A stretch of 64,000 nucleotides of DNA from Pachysolen tannophilus NRRL Y-2460 (taxonomy: Eukaryota > Ascomycota > Pichiomycetes > Alaninales > Pachysolenaceae), in assembly GCA_001661245.1 (NCBI GenBank), contig KV454016.1, positions 540,853-604,852 of the forward strand. The letters run 5' to 3'. Of the stretch, positions 14,096 to 23,726 are shown piece by piece. Within the stretch, counting starts at the first letter, position 1. The number at the start of each line of letters is the position of its first letter. The position numbers and the translations under genes are program-made. The notes beneath the pieces are model-generated. The model did not search any database. It saw only the letters and a list, made by a program, of their open reading frames with translations, and was not told where the DNA came from.

Positions 14096-15338
14096 CCAAA
14101 AAAAAAAAAAAAAAAAAAAAAAAACTGCAGCTAATAAAAAATTTAATAATATTCAACAATTAATTTTTTTCTTTTATTCTTTTATTCTTTTATTTTACAA
14201 TTTTGTTATTTGAGATGGAACTTCAATTATTTTTTTTCTTTTTCTTCTTTTTTTCTTTTGGTAATGTTTATTTGAAGTAGAGATATGTATCTGGTTTGTG
14301 TGATTTGTGATTTATTTCCCTCCTTTTTTTTTAAAAAAAAAAAAATACTTTTTTCATTTAATTGTTTTGCATTGTTTTTATGTCCATTATGATTATGATT
14401 TCTTTTTTGTTTGTTTTAAGATTAACATACAGAATATTTTATATATGACGATTTTATTGTAGTTGTAGTCTGTCTGTCTAGTCAATAGTTGAAGCCACTA
14501 ATGTACACGGCAGCCGCACAACTCCTACTAATTAAGACATAAATATATATGTATATATATATATGTCAAGATAAGGAAGCGGAAACCCCCCGAAATCGCC
14601 ACCTAAACTCTATATTATATCTTGAAATACACGGTTTCAATAGATAGAAGAAAAATCATGAAAGAATTTGAATCAGAAAACTTGTATTTTTTAGTATGAT
14701 AAATAAATGATTATCTTTGTTTCTTCACATGCATTTGTATATATATATGTATGCATGCATAATTCTTTTTTTCCATTGCCTACCTTTTAAATTTGTCGGT
14801 TTTAAAGAATTGTTCACAAAAATTTTGCCGATAATCTAGATGGCTTATTACTAATAAAACCGTTGTAGTTGATCCTTTGATCCTCCTCCTACTGATTATT
14901 AGAGCTAAAATGTTTAAAAAAAAAAGTAGACTACACATAAAAGAGGAAGGCAAATAAATGAGGGTCGCCGCGTCCATGAGTTCATATTGAAGTTTTTCCA
15001 ACCTAAATAACTATTGTTGGTGAAAACCTACGGCTTTCTAAAAATCCTGGAAATCATCTTATAATGATTAATAATAAGAGAACGATATTATAACTAATGA
15101 GGCTCAGATTTATCTTCAAGCGAATTTTCTTATCGTTAAAAGTTAAAGTTGTAAGTTTAACGTGAATAATACCGCATTTTAAAATTTCCCTTTTAGGCCC
15201 AGAAAGATTTCCAGGACATAAAACTAAATACAATTGGAGATAAGAAGTCTTGAATTAAATTTACTTGTTGATATTTTATTTATTTTAAAGAAATAGAACT
15301 TGCTAATTTTTTTTTTTTTTTTTTTATAGACCATCAGG
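14096..15338. promoter_or_regulatory. Promoter region of the YCF1-like gene
   Basis: 1.24 kb without a credible ATG-started gene. It includes long A and T tracts after the upstream stop, TA microsatellites near 14540-14565 and 14738-14752, and a TTACTAA element (listed separately). The last 250 bp contain features of a possible 5' intron: an ATG at 15097 followed by GTAAGT at 15151, and TGCTAAT (15301-15307), a long T tract and an ATAG acceptor at 15326-15329. Confidence 0.5.
14848..14854 (+). promoter_or_regulatory. Candidate Yap1 response element (TTACTAA)
   Basis: TTACTAA is the classical AP-1-like site bound by yeast Yap1. It lies about 490 bp before the ATG of a YCF1-type transporter, and Ycf1 is a known Yap1 target in S. 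cerevisiae. Motif identity is seen in the sequence; binding is inferred. The heptamer also resembles a branch-point sequence, so chance occurrence in AT-rich DNA is possible. Confidence 0.4.
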
Positions 15339-18300
15339 ATGCAGTCCATACTAAAGAGTGTACTATCTGGGGATGGTGATATTGAAGTATCATGGCTTCA
15401 GGATTCCAGGGCTTCATTTAACAACTCTTGTGCATCGATTTGGACACCGTTGGCTTCACCAGTTGAGAACTCTATTAACCCATGTTTTATTGGTTTGGTA
15501 CTATTAGGATTAACACTTGTATTCAACCTAATAGTGATATGTCAGTTATTTCAAAAATTGGTTTCTAAGAAATATGGTTCTTTTTTGAAATTAAAGAGTT
15601 GTGGAATAAATCACTGGATCAGAATAAATTTGGTAGTATTAGCAAGTTGTTTATATTTGATACTTTCTTTTGAAATTTTCCAAAATGTTGAAAATTTTAA
15701 AGATGTTCGGTTTTTGGGGACTTTGGTAACAGGATTATCAATAATGTTTTTGTATTTGCCCTTACATACCATAGAAACTTCAAGATCAATTATTGCTAGT
15801 GGCTCTTTACTATATTTTTGGCCTTCTTGCTTTATTATTAACTTGATTATTGTCATTCAAGAATTTTGTAATGGTTATAGTTTTATTAATACAACTGACC
15901 AAGCTCTTGTAAAGACGATTGAACTACTTTTGTTGATTGTTAATATTCTGGTAATCATTTTAGAAGATTTTTACTATTCTTCAACAAGAGAATTGATTGA
16001 ATATTACATGTTAAATGAGTTGGATATACATACTCCAAATGCTATTTCTAGGATTACATTCACTTATATGGACCATTTGATTAAACATGGTTATAAGACA
16101 AAAAAAGTGACCGAGGATGATTTACCTGATCCTCCAACATTCATCACTTCCCGACCATCATTTCTGAAGTTGAATAAATCATGGAATAATCAGAAATTGA
16201 AAAATCCTAAAAATCCTTCTTTAACCATGGTTTTAGTTTCTTGCTTTGGTGTTCCAATTTTTTTCACTTTTGTTTTAGAATTGATACAAAACATTTTAAG
16301 TTTTGCTGAACCTCAACTTTTGAAATTATTCATTGAATTTTTCAATGCAAAGGATAAACCTTTAATCATTGGTTTTTTCATCAGTGTGACAATGTTTGTT
16401 GTTTCAGTATTGGATACAATCATTTTCAATGTCTTTTTCCTCAAATTATTGATGACGTCGTTATCTGCTAAATCTGGTTTAATGAGATTAATATACGATA
16501 AGGCTTTGCTTTTATCTCCAGAAGCCAAGAAAGAAAGAACTACAGGTGATATTGTGAACTTATTATCTGTGGATGTTGGTATAATTCAAACAATGCTTGA
16601 AGATATGCAATTTTTTGTGATTGCTCCAATTAAATTTATTTTATGTTTAATCTCAATTTATTATTTATTAGGAAATGCTGTCTGGGGAGGTGTTTTAGCA
16701 TTATTCATCATAATGCCTATAAACACTTACTTAACCAATAAAATACGTATATATGAAACGCTACAAATGGATTTCAGAGATAAAAGAACAGGAATTGTGA
16801 ATGAGATTTTATCTTCGATGAAAAGTATCAAATTGTATGCTTGGGAGAAACCAATGTTGAAAAAATTAAATGATGTTAGAAATGGTCAGGAATTAAAGAA
16901 TTTGAAGAAAATAAGCATTTTAAATGCATTGATGCAGTTTACTTGGCATAGTATTACACTCTTGGTTAGTTGTTCCACTTTTCTAATATATGTCAAGGTT
17001 TTGAAAAAACCATTGACCCCAGATGTTGCTTTCCCAGCATTATCTTTATTTAGCTTGTTAAAAGATCCAATTTATGCATTACCAGCTTGTATTAAGCAGT
17101 TCATTGAATTTCGTATATCTTTGGGTAGAGTCTCGAGCTATTTAACTGCAGAAGAAATTAACGATGAAACAGTGAAGAAGTTATCAAAAGTTGTTCATTT
17201 AGGTGATCAGAGCATCACAATTTCAAATGCTACATTTTTGTGGAACAATGTGAAAACTGATGACGGAGGTGAAGAACAAGATTTTTCTTTAAACAGTGTT
17301 GCTTTGAAAAACATTGAATATGATGCTAAAAAGGGTGAGCTTTCTTGTATTGTTGGTAAGGTCGGAGCTGGAAAGTCTACTTTTTTGAAATCTTTATTAG
17401 GAGAACTACCAATGGTACATGGTTCTGATAAGTTTAAACCACCAATTCTAGAAGTTCATGGATCTATTGCTTATTGTCCTCAGGTAGCATGGATAATGAA
17501 TGCTTCTATTAGGGAGAATATTTTATTTGGCCATAAATTTGAAGAAGATTTTTATGAATTAGCATTAGATGCATGTGATTTGAAGGAAGATTTAAAATCT
17601 TTACCAGATGGTGACGAAACAATGGTTGGTGAAAAGGGAATTGCGCTTTCTGGAGGACAAAAGGCAAGAATATCATTGTGCCGTGCCTTATATTCAAGAG
17701 CAGATATTTATATCTTGGATGATATCTTATCTGCTGTTGATGCCCACGTAGGAGCAAAGATCACAAGAAAAGTACTAAGTAAAGATGGTTTACTAGCTTC
17801 CAAAACGAGAATTCTAGCGACTAACTCTGTTACTGTATTAAGTGGATCCGATAATATTGTATTGTTAGAAGGTGGTGAAATTATTGAAAGAGGTAGCTAT
17901 CAGGAAGTTGTTGGAAATTCTGGTAGCAAATTATCTGGATTAATTAAAGAGTATGGTGCCAATGAGCAAGAGAAAATAAATTTACCTGAAAAGGAAAGTG
18001 ATTTTTCAGTTGGCTCCAAAACTACATCGACAGATGGGTCTGAAGTAATTGCGGTTGATGAAATCGACGAAACTGATGATATTGAAATGTTAGCTGACAA
18101 TTTAGGAACTCATCCGTTTAACTCAGGAAACCCCAATTCTATTGGTGGCTCACCTTTGGAAAGAATTGCAACTCATCAAACATTAAGGAGGGCTAGTGTA
18201 GTTACTTTATCAAAAGAAGTATCTCAAAAAAATAATAAAAAGAATATCATTACTGCTCAGAAGGAAGAGACAGCAGCAGCTGGGAAAGTCAAATTGGCAG

Positions 18301-20081
18301 TGTACATGTCATATGCAAAAGCATGCAATATTGCTGGTGTTATTTGTTATCTCTCGATATTGTTAATAACTGGCTTTTCATCAATTTTAGAAAGCTTTTG
18401 GTTAAAATATTGGGCTGAAAATAATAGTCAAACTGGGGAAAACTCTAATAGTACATTTTTCCTTAGTATTTACCTGCTGTTAGGTATTACGACGGGTGTA
18501 TTAACTGCTATCCACACTGCTATTATGTGGGCATTTTGTGCTTTCAATGGATCAAAAGTTTTACATGATAAGTTAGCTAGGTCCATTATGAGGTCCCCAA
18601 TGTCATTTTTCGAGACTACTCCCATAGGTAGAATTATGAATAGGTTTTCTGATGATATCAATAAGGTTGATGAACAATTACCAAATGCATTCGACGGTAT
18701 GTTTTATGAGATTGTTAGTATTAGTTTCACAATTGCAATTGTTGCATATAATTTACCGATGTTTTTGGTGATATTTGCAATTTTATCCATACTTTATATT
18801 TTTTATCAGGCATACTTTGTGGTTACTTCGAGAGAATTGAAAAGAATTGTCAGCATATCAAGAAGTCCCGTTTTCTCTCATTTGTCTGAATCTGTTGGTG
18901 GTGCTGAAACTATTAGAGCTTTTAACCAGAAGCTGAGATTCATATTTCTCATGTCGAACTTTGTTGATTTTAATTTGAAATCGCTTTATAGTTCAATTAG
19001 TATAAACAGATGGTTATCAGTAAGATTGCAATTTATTGGATCTTTAGTTATTTTAGCATCTTCTCTGTTGGCTATATTGAGCTTGAGAAGTTCTACTCCA
19101 TTGAGCCCTGGTCTCATAGGTTTGGTGATGAGCTACGCATTACAAGTGACTTTTTCATTGAATGCGATGGTCAGATTGACTGTGAACGTTGAAGTCCAAA
19201 TAGTTAGTGTTGAAAGAATCAACGAATATTGTGATATAAAACCAGAAGCAGAATCGATAATTGAAAATAAGAGGCCACCAGCTTATTGGCCCTCTGTTGG
19301 AGCAGTTAAATTTAAACATTACACAACAAGATATAGAGAAGATTTGGATCCAGTATTGAACGATATAACATTAGATATAAAGCCTCAGGAGAAGATTGGT
19401 ATTGTTGGAAGAACTGGTGCTGGGAAATCCACCATGGCCATGGCTTTGTTCAGATTGATAGAAGCCACCGATGGTTGTATTGAAATTGATGGTTTCAACA
19501 TTGGTGAGATTGGACTACATGATTTGAGGAAAAATTTAAGCATTATCCCTCAAGATTCACAAGCTTTTGAAGGAACTATAAGATCAAATTTAGATCCTAT
19601 ATCGCAATACTCTGATGAAGAATTATGGAAAGTCTTGGAGTTGGCGCATTTGAAAGATCATGTTTTATCTATGGTTGAAGAAACAAATGACTCAAAACAA
19701 CCATTGTCGATTGAAGAAAAACACAAGTTGGCATTAGAATCTAAAGTTGCTGAAGGGGGTTCAAACTTATCGGTGGGACAAAGACAATTGATGTGTTTAG
19801 CAAGAGCATTATTGAATTCATCAAAAGTATTAATTTTGGATGAAGCAACAGCTGCGGTTGACCTCCAGACAGATAAAGTTGTACAAGAAACTATCAGATC
19901 CGAATTCAAAGACAGAACAATCTTAACCATTGCTCATAGACTAGATACCGTCATGGATAGCGATAGAATTCTTGTATTGGAAAAGGGGAAAGTAATGGAA
20001 TTTGAAGACCCAAAGGTTTTACTAGAGAATAAAAACAGTTTATTCTACAAATTATGCGAACAAGGAGGTTACCTTAGTTAA
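15339..20081 (+). CDS. YCF1: Vacuolar ABCC-type glutathione-conjugate transporter, Ycf1-like
   Basis: Full-length ABC transporter, 1580 aa. It is expected in the vacuolar membrane, where Ycf1/Bpt1 proteins pump glutathione conjugates of metals and toxicants. Order: N-terminal TMD0 (about 45-220), TMD1 (about 300-600), NBD1 with Walker A GKVGAGKST (about 672-680), signature LSGGQKAR (about 769-776) and Walker B YILDD. A regulatory linker (about 870-960) contains RRASVVTLS, a basophilic kinase site like the PKA site of Ycf1. TMD2 follows, then NBD2 with GRTGAGKST (about 1357-1365), LSVGQRQ and LILDEATAAVD. NBD1 has the degenerate Walker B (DDIL) common in ABCC proteins. The C-terminus ends LCEQGGYLS. 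Bpt1 is the main alternative. An upstream exon from 15097 would add 21 residues in frame; the internal ATG at 15339 is the conservative choice. Confidence 0.9.
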   Translation: MQSILKSVLSGDGDIEVSWLQDSRASFNNSCASIWTPLASPVENSINPCFIGLVLLGLTLVFNLIVICQLFQKLVSKKYGSFLKLKSCGINHWIRINLVVLASCLYLILSFEIFQNVENFKDVRFLGTLVTGLSIMFLYLPLHTIETSRSIIASGSLLYFWPSCFIINLIIVIQEFCNGYSFINTTDQALVKTIELLLLIVNILVIILEDFYYSSTRELIEYYMLNELDIHTPNAISRITFTYMDHLIKHGYKTKKVTEDDLPDPPTFITSRPSFLKLNKSWNNQKLKNPKNPSLTMVLVSCFGVPIFFTFVLELIQNILSFAEPQLLKLFIEFFNAKDKPLIIGFFISVTMFVVSVLDTIIFNVFFLKLLMTSLSAKSGLMRLIYDKALLLSPEAKKERTTGDIVNLLSVDVGIIQTMLEDMQFFVIAPIKFILCLISIYYLLGNAVWGGVLALFIIMPINTYLTNKIRIYETLQMDFRDKRTGIVNEILSSMKSIKLYAWEKPMLKKLNDVRNGQELKNLKKISILNALMQFTWHSITLLVSCSTFLIYVKVLKKPLTPDVAFPALSLFSLLKDPIYALPACIKQFIEFRISLGRVSSYLTAEEINDETVKKLSKVVHLGDQSITISNATFLWNNVKTDDGGEEQDFSLNSVALKNIEYDAKKGELSCIVGKVGAGKSTFLKSLLGELPMVHGSDKFKPPILEVHGSIAYCPQVAWIMNASIRENILFGHKFEEDFYELALDACDLKEDLKSLPDGDETMVGEKGIALSGGQKARISLCRALYSRADIYILDDILSAVDAHVGAKITRKVLSKDGLLASKTRILATNSVTVLSGSDNIVLLEGGEIIERGSYQEVVGNSGSKLSGLIKEYGANEQEKINLPEKESDFSVGSKTTSTDGSEVIAVDEIDETDDIEMLADNLGTHPFNSGNPNSIGGSPLERIATHQTLRRASVVTLSKEVSQKNNKKNIITAQKEETAAAGKVKLAVYMSYAKACNIAGVICYLSILLITGFSSILESFWLKYWAENNSQTGENSNSTFFLSIYLLLGITTGVLTAIHTAIMWAFCAFNGSKVLHDKLARSIMRSPMSFFETTPIGRIMNRFSDDINKVDEQLPNAFDGMFYEIVSISFTIAIVAYNLPMFLVIFAILSILYIFYQAYFVVTSRELKRIVSISRSPVFSHLSESVGGAETIRAFNQKLRFIFLMSNFVDFNLKSLYSSISINRWLSVRLQFIGSLVILASSLLAILSLRSSTPLSPGLIGLVMSYALQVTFSLNAMVRLTVNVEVQIVSVERINEYCDIKPEAESIIENKRPPAYWPSVGAVKFKHYTTRYREDLDPVLNDITLDIKPQEKIGIVGRTGAGKSTMAMALFRLIEATDGCIEIDGFNIGEIGLHDLRKNLSIIPQDSQAFEGTIRSNLDPISQYSDEELWKVLELAHLKDHVLSMVEETNDSKQPLSIEEKHKLALESKVAEGGSNLSVGQRQLMCLARALLNSSKVLILDEATAAVDLQTDKVVQETIRSEFKDRTILTIAHRLDTVMDSDRILVLEKGKVMEFEDPKVLLENKNSLFYKLCEQGGYLS

Positions 20082-20387
20082 AAGACTTTTTTTTTCCCTT
20101 TATTTATTGATTTATTTATTTATAAACTTTATAACTAGCTTCTTCTCTTCTTTCGTAATTGGCATTTTCAATGTAGACCAACCTCTTCTTTATCAATCTT
20201 TATCAATCATCTTTCACTTTAACTTCCTGAGTCCATACAAAAGAGAAGAGCACTACCTTTTATATAAAATTTTCCAGGTATTAAATATTATAATAAATTA
20301 AATTAAAATATATTTTATATTCATATTTAAATAAAAATTTAAACATTTTCATTTGAATATCAGGTTGTAGTTGTTATTAGGAAGGAA
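20082..20387. other. Short intergenic region, nothing specific
   Basis: 306 bp of T-rich terminator-like sequence after the transporter stop and A/T-rich leader before SHY1. No gene or distinct motif was recognised. Confidence 0.6.
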
Positions 20388-21599
20388 ATGTTGTTTATGA
20401 AACCTGTTCAGAGGTCAGGTCTTTTAATAGATAGAGGATTAATTAGAATATCGAAAAGACCTTTAGCTGTACATTTTAAAAGATATGTTGATGTAATCAA
20501 GCCTAATTTAAATATTCGATCGGTTTCGGTTAAGACTGATAATATTGATTGGAATCCAATGAAGACTCAGCGTCAATTAGATAGGGCTTCACTGCCCAAG
20601 AAAGGGAAAAAAGTTGTTTTAGGGTTATTATGTTTAACTCCGGTCATTACTTTTTTCCTTGGTTGTTGGCAATTAGAAAGATTAAAATGGAAGAATTCTT
20701 TAGTTGCTGAATGTGAAGATAGATTAACTTATAATCCTGCTCCTTTACCCAAGAGTGTTATGCCTGAAGATGTACCAGATTTTGAGTACCGTAAGGTGTT
20801 AGTTACAGGAAGATATGATTATGACCATGAAATGCTTGTTGGACCAAGATTATTAAATGGTCAAAGAGGTTACTTATTAATTACTCCATTCATTAGATCC
20901 AGTGATGGTAAGAAAATTATTGTGGACAGAGGTTGGATATCTGCAGATAAAGTCAATCCTAATACAAGAACTCTACATCATTTATCAGTGCCGGAAGGTG
21001 AAATTACTATTCAATGTATGTTAAGAGTTCCTCCAAAGAAAGGTATGTTCCACATTGACCACGAACCGAACACCAAGATTTTCCGTTATTTGGACCTTGA
21101 TCTGATGGCAAAACAGAATAACGCATTGCCTATATATGCTCAAGTAATCCAGGATTTCAGCGACCATCCTGAATACTTGCCAGAAAATAGAATCCAACAA
21201 CAAGAAAATGGTGGTTCCTCTTTACCTGGTTCTTCTTGGAAATTCTGGTCGCATTCCAGTAACACCAATAGTAGCATTAGCAATATCAACCAACCGGACC
21301 AGAATACTAATGGTGTTCCCGCAGCAGCTCCAACATATTCTTTTGATTCCCCAACCGTTGCCCAAATGAGCAAAACGTTTGACAGCTCTATTCAATTCGA
21401 TGAACACCAGTTCATCTCTGCAGGTGTTCCACTAGGTAAAATTCCAACTGTGGATTACAGAAATACACATTTGCAATACGTTGTGACCTGGTGGGGTATT
21501 TCTATTTCTTCAGCAATCTTATTGGCCATTGTCTTCAAAAAGAGAAAAATCGTTAACCCACTACAAGAGAAATTAAGACATGCCAGCAAAACCATGTGA
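20388..21599 (+). CDS. SHY1: Cytochrome c oxidase assembly factor Shy1 (Surf1)
   Basis: Inner mitochondrial membrane protein of the SURF1 family that helps maturation of Cox1 in cytochrome c oxidase. 403 aa. The N-terminal 60 residues are basic and Arg/Lys-rich, fitting a matrix targeting signal. The first membrane helix is at about 75-95 (VLGLLCLTPVITFFLGCWQ) and continues into the family motif WQLERLKWK. Other conserved blocks are RKVLVTGRYDYDHEMLVGPR, GYLLITPFI, IIVDRGWI and the closing HLQYVVTWWGIS with the second helix (about 365-385). A Ser/Asn-rich insertion at about 270-325 makes it somewhat longer than typical members. A CTG at 21102-21104 lies in the D-L-D-x-M-A motif, where SURF1 proteins such as the human one have Ala. 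Confidence 0.92.
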   Translation: MLFMKPVQRSGLLIDRGLIRISKRPLAVHFKRYVDVIKPNLNIRSVSVKTDNIDWNPMKTQRQLDRASLPKKGKKVVLGLLCLTPVITFFLGCWQLERLKWKNSLVAECEDRLTYNPAPLPKSVMPEDVPDFEYRKVLVTGRYDYDHEMLVGPRLLNGQRGYLLITPFIRSSDGKKIIVDRGWISADKVNPNTRTLHHLSVPEGEITIQCMLRVPPKKGMFHIDHEPNTKIFRYLDLDLMAKQNNALPIYAQVIQDFSDHPEYLPENRIQQQENGGSSLPGSSWKFWSHSSNTNSSISNINQPDQNTNGVPAAAPTYSFDSPTVAQMSKTFDSSIQFDEHQFISAGVPLGKIPTVDYRNTHLQYVVTWWGISISSAILLAIVFKKRKIVNPLQEKLRHASKTM

Positions 21600-21969
21600 A
21601 AAACAACCAAGAACTCTTACTTACAACTTTACAAAAACCATTACTACGCACATACCACACAAGGCAGACTTTCCCTTCCTCCTTTATGTTTATAGCCGTT
21701 ATTTATTTGTAGATAGCTTCTTTCTCCATAATATATTCAATTTTTACAAAGTAGTGTCTTTTGGACCCAAACTAAACGGTTTCCTTTAATTTAAATGATG
21801 TTTTCGAAAATGTAAACAAAAAATTGAAAATAAAATGAAATGAAATGAAATATAACGCGTTTTAACAAGAGTAAGAACGACGATATTTATTGAAAAAGAT
21901 CACGGTTAAGTCTTGAATTTGAGAAAAGAGATAGAGAGAAAGAAAGAAAGAAAAATAAATAAATAAAAA
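21600..21969. other. Intergenic region SHY1-DAM1
   Basis: 370 bp. It contains a short A/T-rich terminator area, a repeated AATGAAAT element near 21832-21850, and an AG-rich leader (GAGAAAGAAAGAAAG) directly before the DAM1 ATG. TAACGCGTTTTAA at 21853-21865 contains ACGCGT, an MCB element, which fits cell-cycle expression of a spindle gene. No gene was seen. Confidence 0.45.
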
Positions 21970-22890
21970 ATGTCGAGCCAGCAGATGAACCAGCGGTCGT
22001 CATCAAGACCTTCGACGCCTCATCGTTTGATGAGTAGACAACCAATACCTCAGCAATCACCAAAGTTACATTACCCTATAGAGGATAACATTCCATTATC
22101 ACTTGAGCAGTTTCAAGAATTAGCGGAATCTTTAAATGTATTAGAAGATAATTTGATCAAGGTGAATTTTATAAATGAGAGTATAGTTAAATTTAACGAA
22201 AGTTTTTCTAGTTTACTTTATGGGTTATTAATAAATTCTTATTGTACAGAATTTACAGAAGCTCCATCAAGAGAAGATTTTTCCAAGAATCAGGATGCAT
22301 TGGATTCTGTAATAGATAGGATGGAAACTGAGATTAAAAATTTGGAAGAAGAAGAAAGATTAGAAATTGAAAGAGAAAAGGAGAATACAAATCAAAACAA
22401 GATAGGTAATAATTTAATTATTAATAATAAAAGAGTTACTAGTAATCCTATCAATTCTACTAATTCAATAAGACACGATTTTAAAAGACCATTAACCAGT
22501 GCTACTTTAAATAGATTGACAAAACTGAGAAATCCATCATTACTTCCAAGTAGAGCTGTTGGTATTAAGAAAAATATTTCAGGAGATTCAACAACAACAA
22601 CAACAACAACAACACATTTAAGTACAAGATTCCCACAACAAGAACGTAAAAATAATTCTGATTTCAGTTACATGTCAAATGATTCATTTATAGAAAATCC
22701 AAAGAGTATTAAAAATACATTTACTCCAGAGTTTTCAAACGAATCTAGATTGAAAAGGAAAAACGAATTTGGAACAAGAAGCGGTACAACAGTTAAAAAT
22801 AATGATGCAAATAATAGTGGTAACAGTAGTGGAAATATATCAAGTAGAATACCCGTACGAAAGACCTTTCCAAAGCCCGCTTGGAAATGA
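21970..22890 (+). CDS. DAM1: DASH/Dam1 complex subunit Dam1
   Basis: Kinetochore protein, the microtubule-binding and Aurora-regulated subunit of the ring-forming DASH complex. 306 aa. The conserved core is at about residues 38-105: LSLEQFQELAESLNVLEDNL, then FINESIVKFNESFSSLLYGL, then the CTEFTEAPSREDF block. An acidic coiled-coil-prone stretch (about 108-140) follows. The remaining half is Ser/Thr/Asn-rich with basic SR-type motifs (SRPSTPHR near the start, KRPLTSATLNRLTKLRNPS in the middle, SSRIPVRKTFPKP at the end), the type of region phosphorylated by Ipl1. Length is close to the S. cerevisiae protein. The start is the first ATG after the A-rich leader. Confidence 0.93.
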   Translation: MSSQQMNQRSSSRPSTPHRLMSRQPIPQQSPKLHYPIEDNIPLSLEQFQELAESLNVLEDNLIKVNFINESIVKFNESFSSLLYGLLINSYCTEFTEAPSREDFSKNQDALDSVIDRMETEIKNLEEEERLEIEREKENTNQNKIGNNLIINNKRVTSNPINSTNSIRHDFKRPLTSATLNRLTKLRNPSLLPSRAVGIKKNISGDSTTTTTTTTHLSTRFPQQERKNNSDFSYMSNDSFIENPKSIKNTFTPEFSNESRLKRKNEFGTRSGTTVKNNDANNSGNSSGNISSRIPVRKTFPKPAWK

Positions 22891-22973
22891 AAAGCCCATA
22901 TATAGATATATAGATATATAGTGGCTACAGTTAAGTCAAGTTATTTATATATAAATATACGAATATAAAAAAT

Positions 22974-22981
22974 AAAAAAAA
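22974..22981 (-). terminator. Pol III terminator of tRNA-Lys
   Basis: Eight T residues on the minus strand (A run on the plus strand) start eight bases past the 3' end of the tRNA gene. This is the standard RNA polymerase III stop signal. Confidence 0.75.
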
Positions 22982-22988
22982 TTAAATA

Positions 22989-23075
22989 GCCCGACGCGGG
23001 GGTCGAACCCGCAACCTTTTGATATCCGTTTAATATCGTAAGAGTCAAACGCTCTACCGATTGAGCTAGCCAGGC
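22989..23075 (-). tRNA. tRNA-Lys(CUU) with 15-nt intron
   Basis: All four arms fold: acceptor GCCTGGC with GTCGGGC (one G-U on each side), D stem GCTC/GAGC, anticodon stem TTTGA/TCAAA and T stem GCGGG/CCCGC with TTCGACC loop. The anticodon loop reads CTCTTA before the intron, giving anticodon CUU for codon AAG. The 15-nt intron occupies 23024-23038 at the canonical position after base 37. Mature length is 72 nt before CCA addition. The internal A box (TAGCTCAATCGG) and B box (GGTTCGACC) are intact. Confidence 0.95.
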
Positions 23076-23726
23076 TTAAATTGTTTCACGCTGGAAGTCT
23101 GCCATTCAACTTAGCTGGGGAGTTTCCTGGTGTTTTGCTTTTGTTATTCCTTCAACACAGTTAAATGTGTTGAAGTAACACATTTAAATTGATGTTTATA
23201 GCTGGGAAGTCAAGATGTTTCTTTTTTGCCTTTTTATCCATTTAGAGTGAAAATGAAATATCTGGTTTTTATCTAAATCTGTAAATTGTTGTAAACTATT
23301 TTTAAAATGTTGATTTTTTCGCTTTTTTTAGTTCTCTTAAGTTATTAGTAAAAGTCCAAAAGATCATCAATTTATCAAGATCTTCATTGGAAAGTAAGGT
23401 ACAACAATTTTTTTACAAGCCAAAATAATTATAAAAATTGGGGAAAGAAAAGATTTACGATTAAAATGTATGTGATGCAGTAATTAGTTTTATTCATCTG
23501 CTTGCTTTTACATTAACATTGCTTGAACGAATATTCGCTTTTTCAATTAAGAAAATAATTTTAAATTTTTTACTTAAATTTTTTAAAAAGATAAAGAAAA
23601 TAAGGTGAATTTTTTATTATTTTAAGAAATTTTCATGTTTTTTTTTTTTTTATTTTTTTTTTAGAAACAAACTTATTATATGATAAATGGATTTATAGTA
23701 GTTTCTAGTACTGGTATTGGTTGGAT
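23076..23726. other. Intergenic region with competing hairpins
   Basis: 651 bp upstream of both the minus-strand tRNA and the following plus-strand gene. At 23151-23187 two perfect hairpins overlap (9 bp and 11 bp stems) so that only one can form at a time. The last 100 bp are T-rich, ending in TTTTTTAG at about 23657-23664, which looks like a splice acceptor; any exon joined there would be 5' UTR only, because an in-frame stop lies at 23706. No coding region was recognised. Confidence 0.4.

Noticed and set aside
14780-15001. 73-codon minus-strand frame with hydrophobic stretch upstream of the YCF1-like gene
   Set aside because: It begins at TTG rather than ATG, has no recognisable family, and overlaps the likely promoter.
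15339-20081. CUG-Ser decoding as in the Candida clade
   Set aside because: Several CTGs fall in membrane helices and at positions where relatives have Ala; Ser is less suitable there, although the stalk of the WSC gene alone would allow it.
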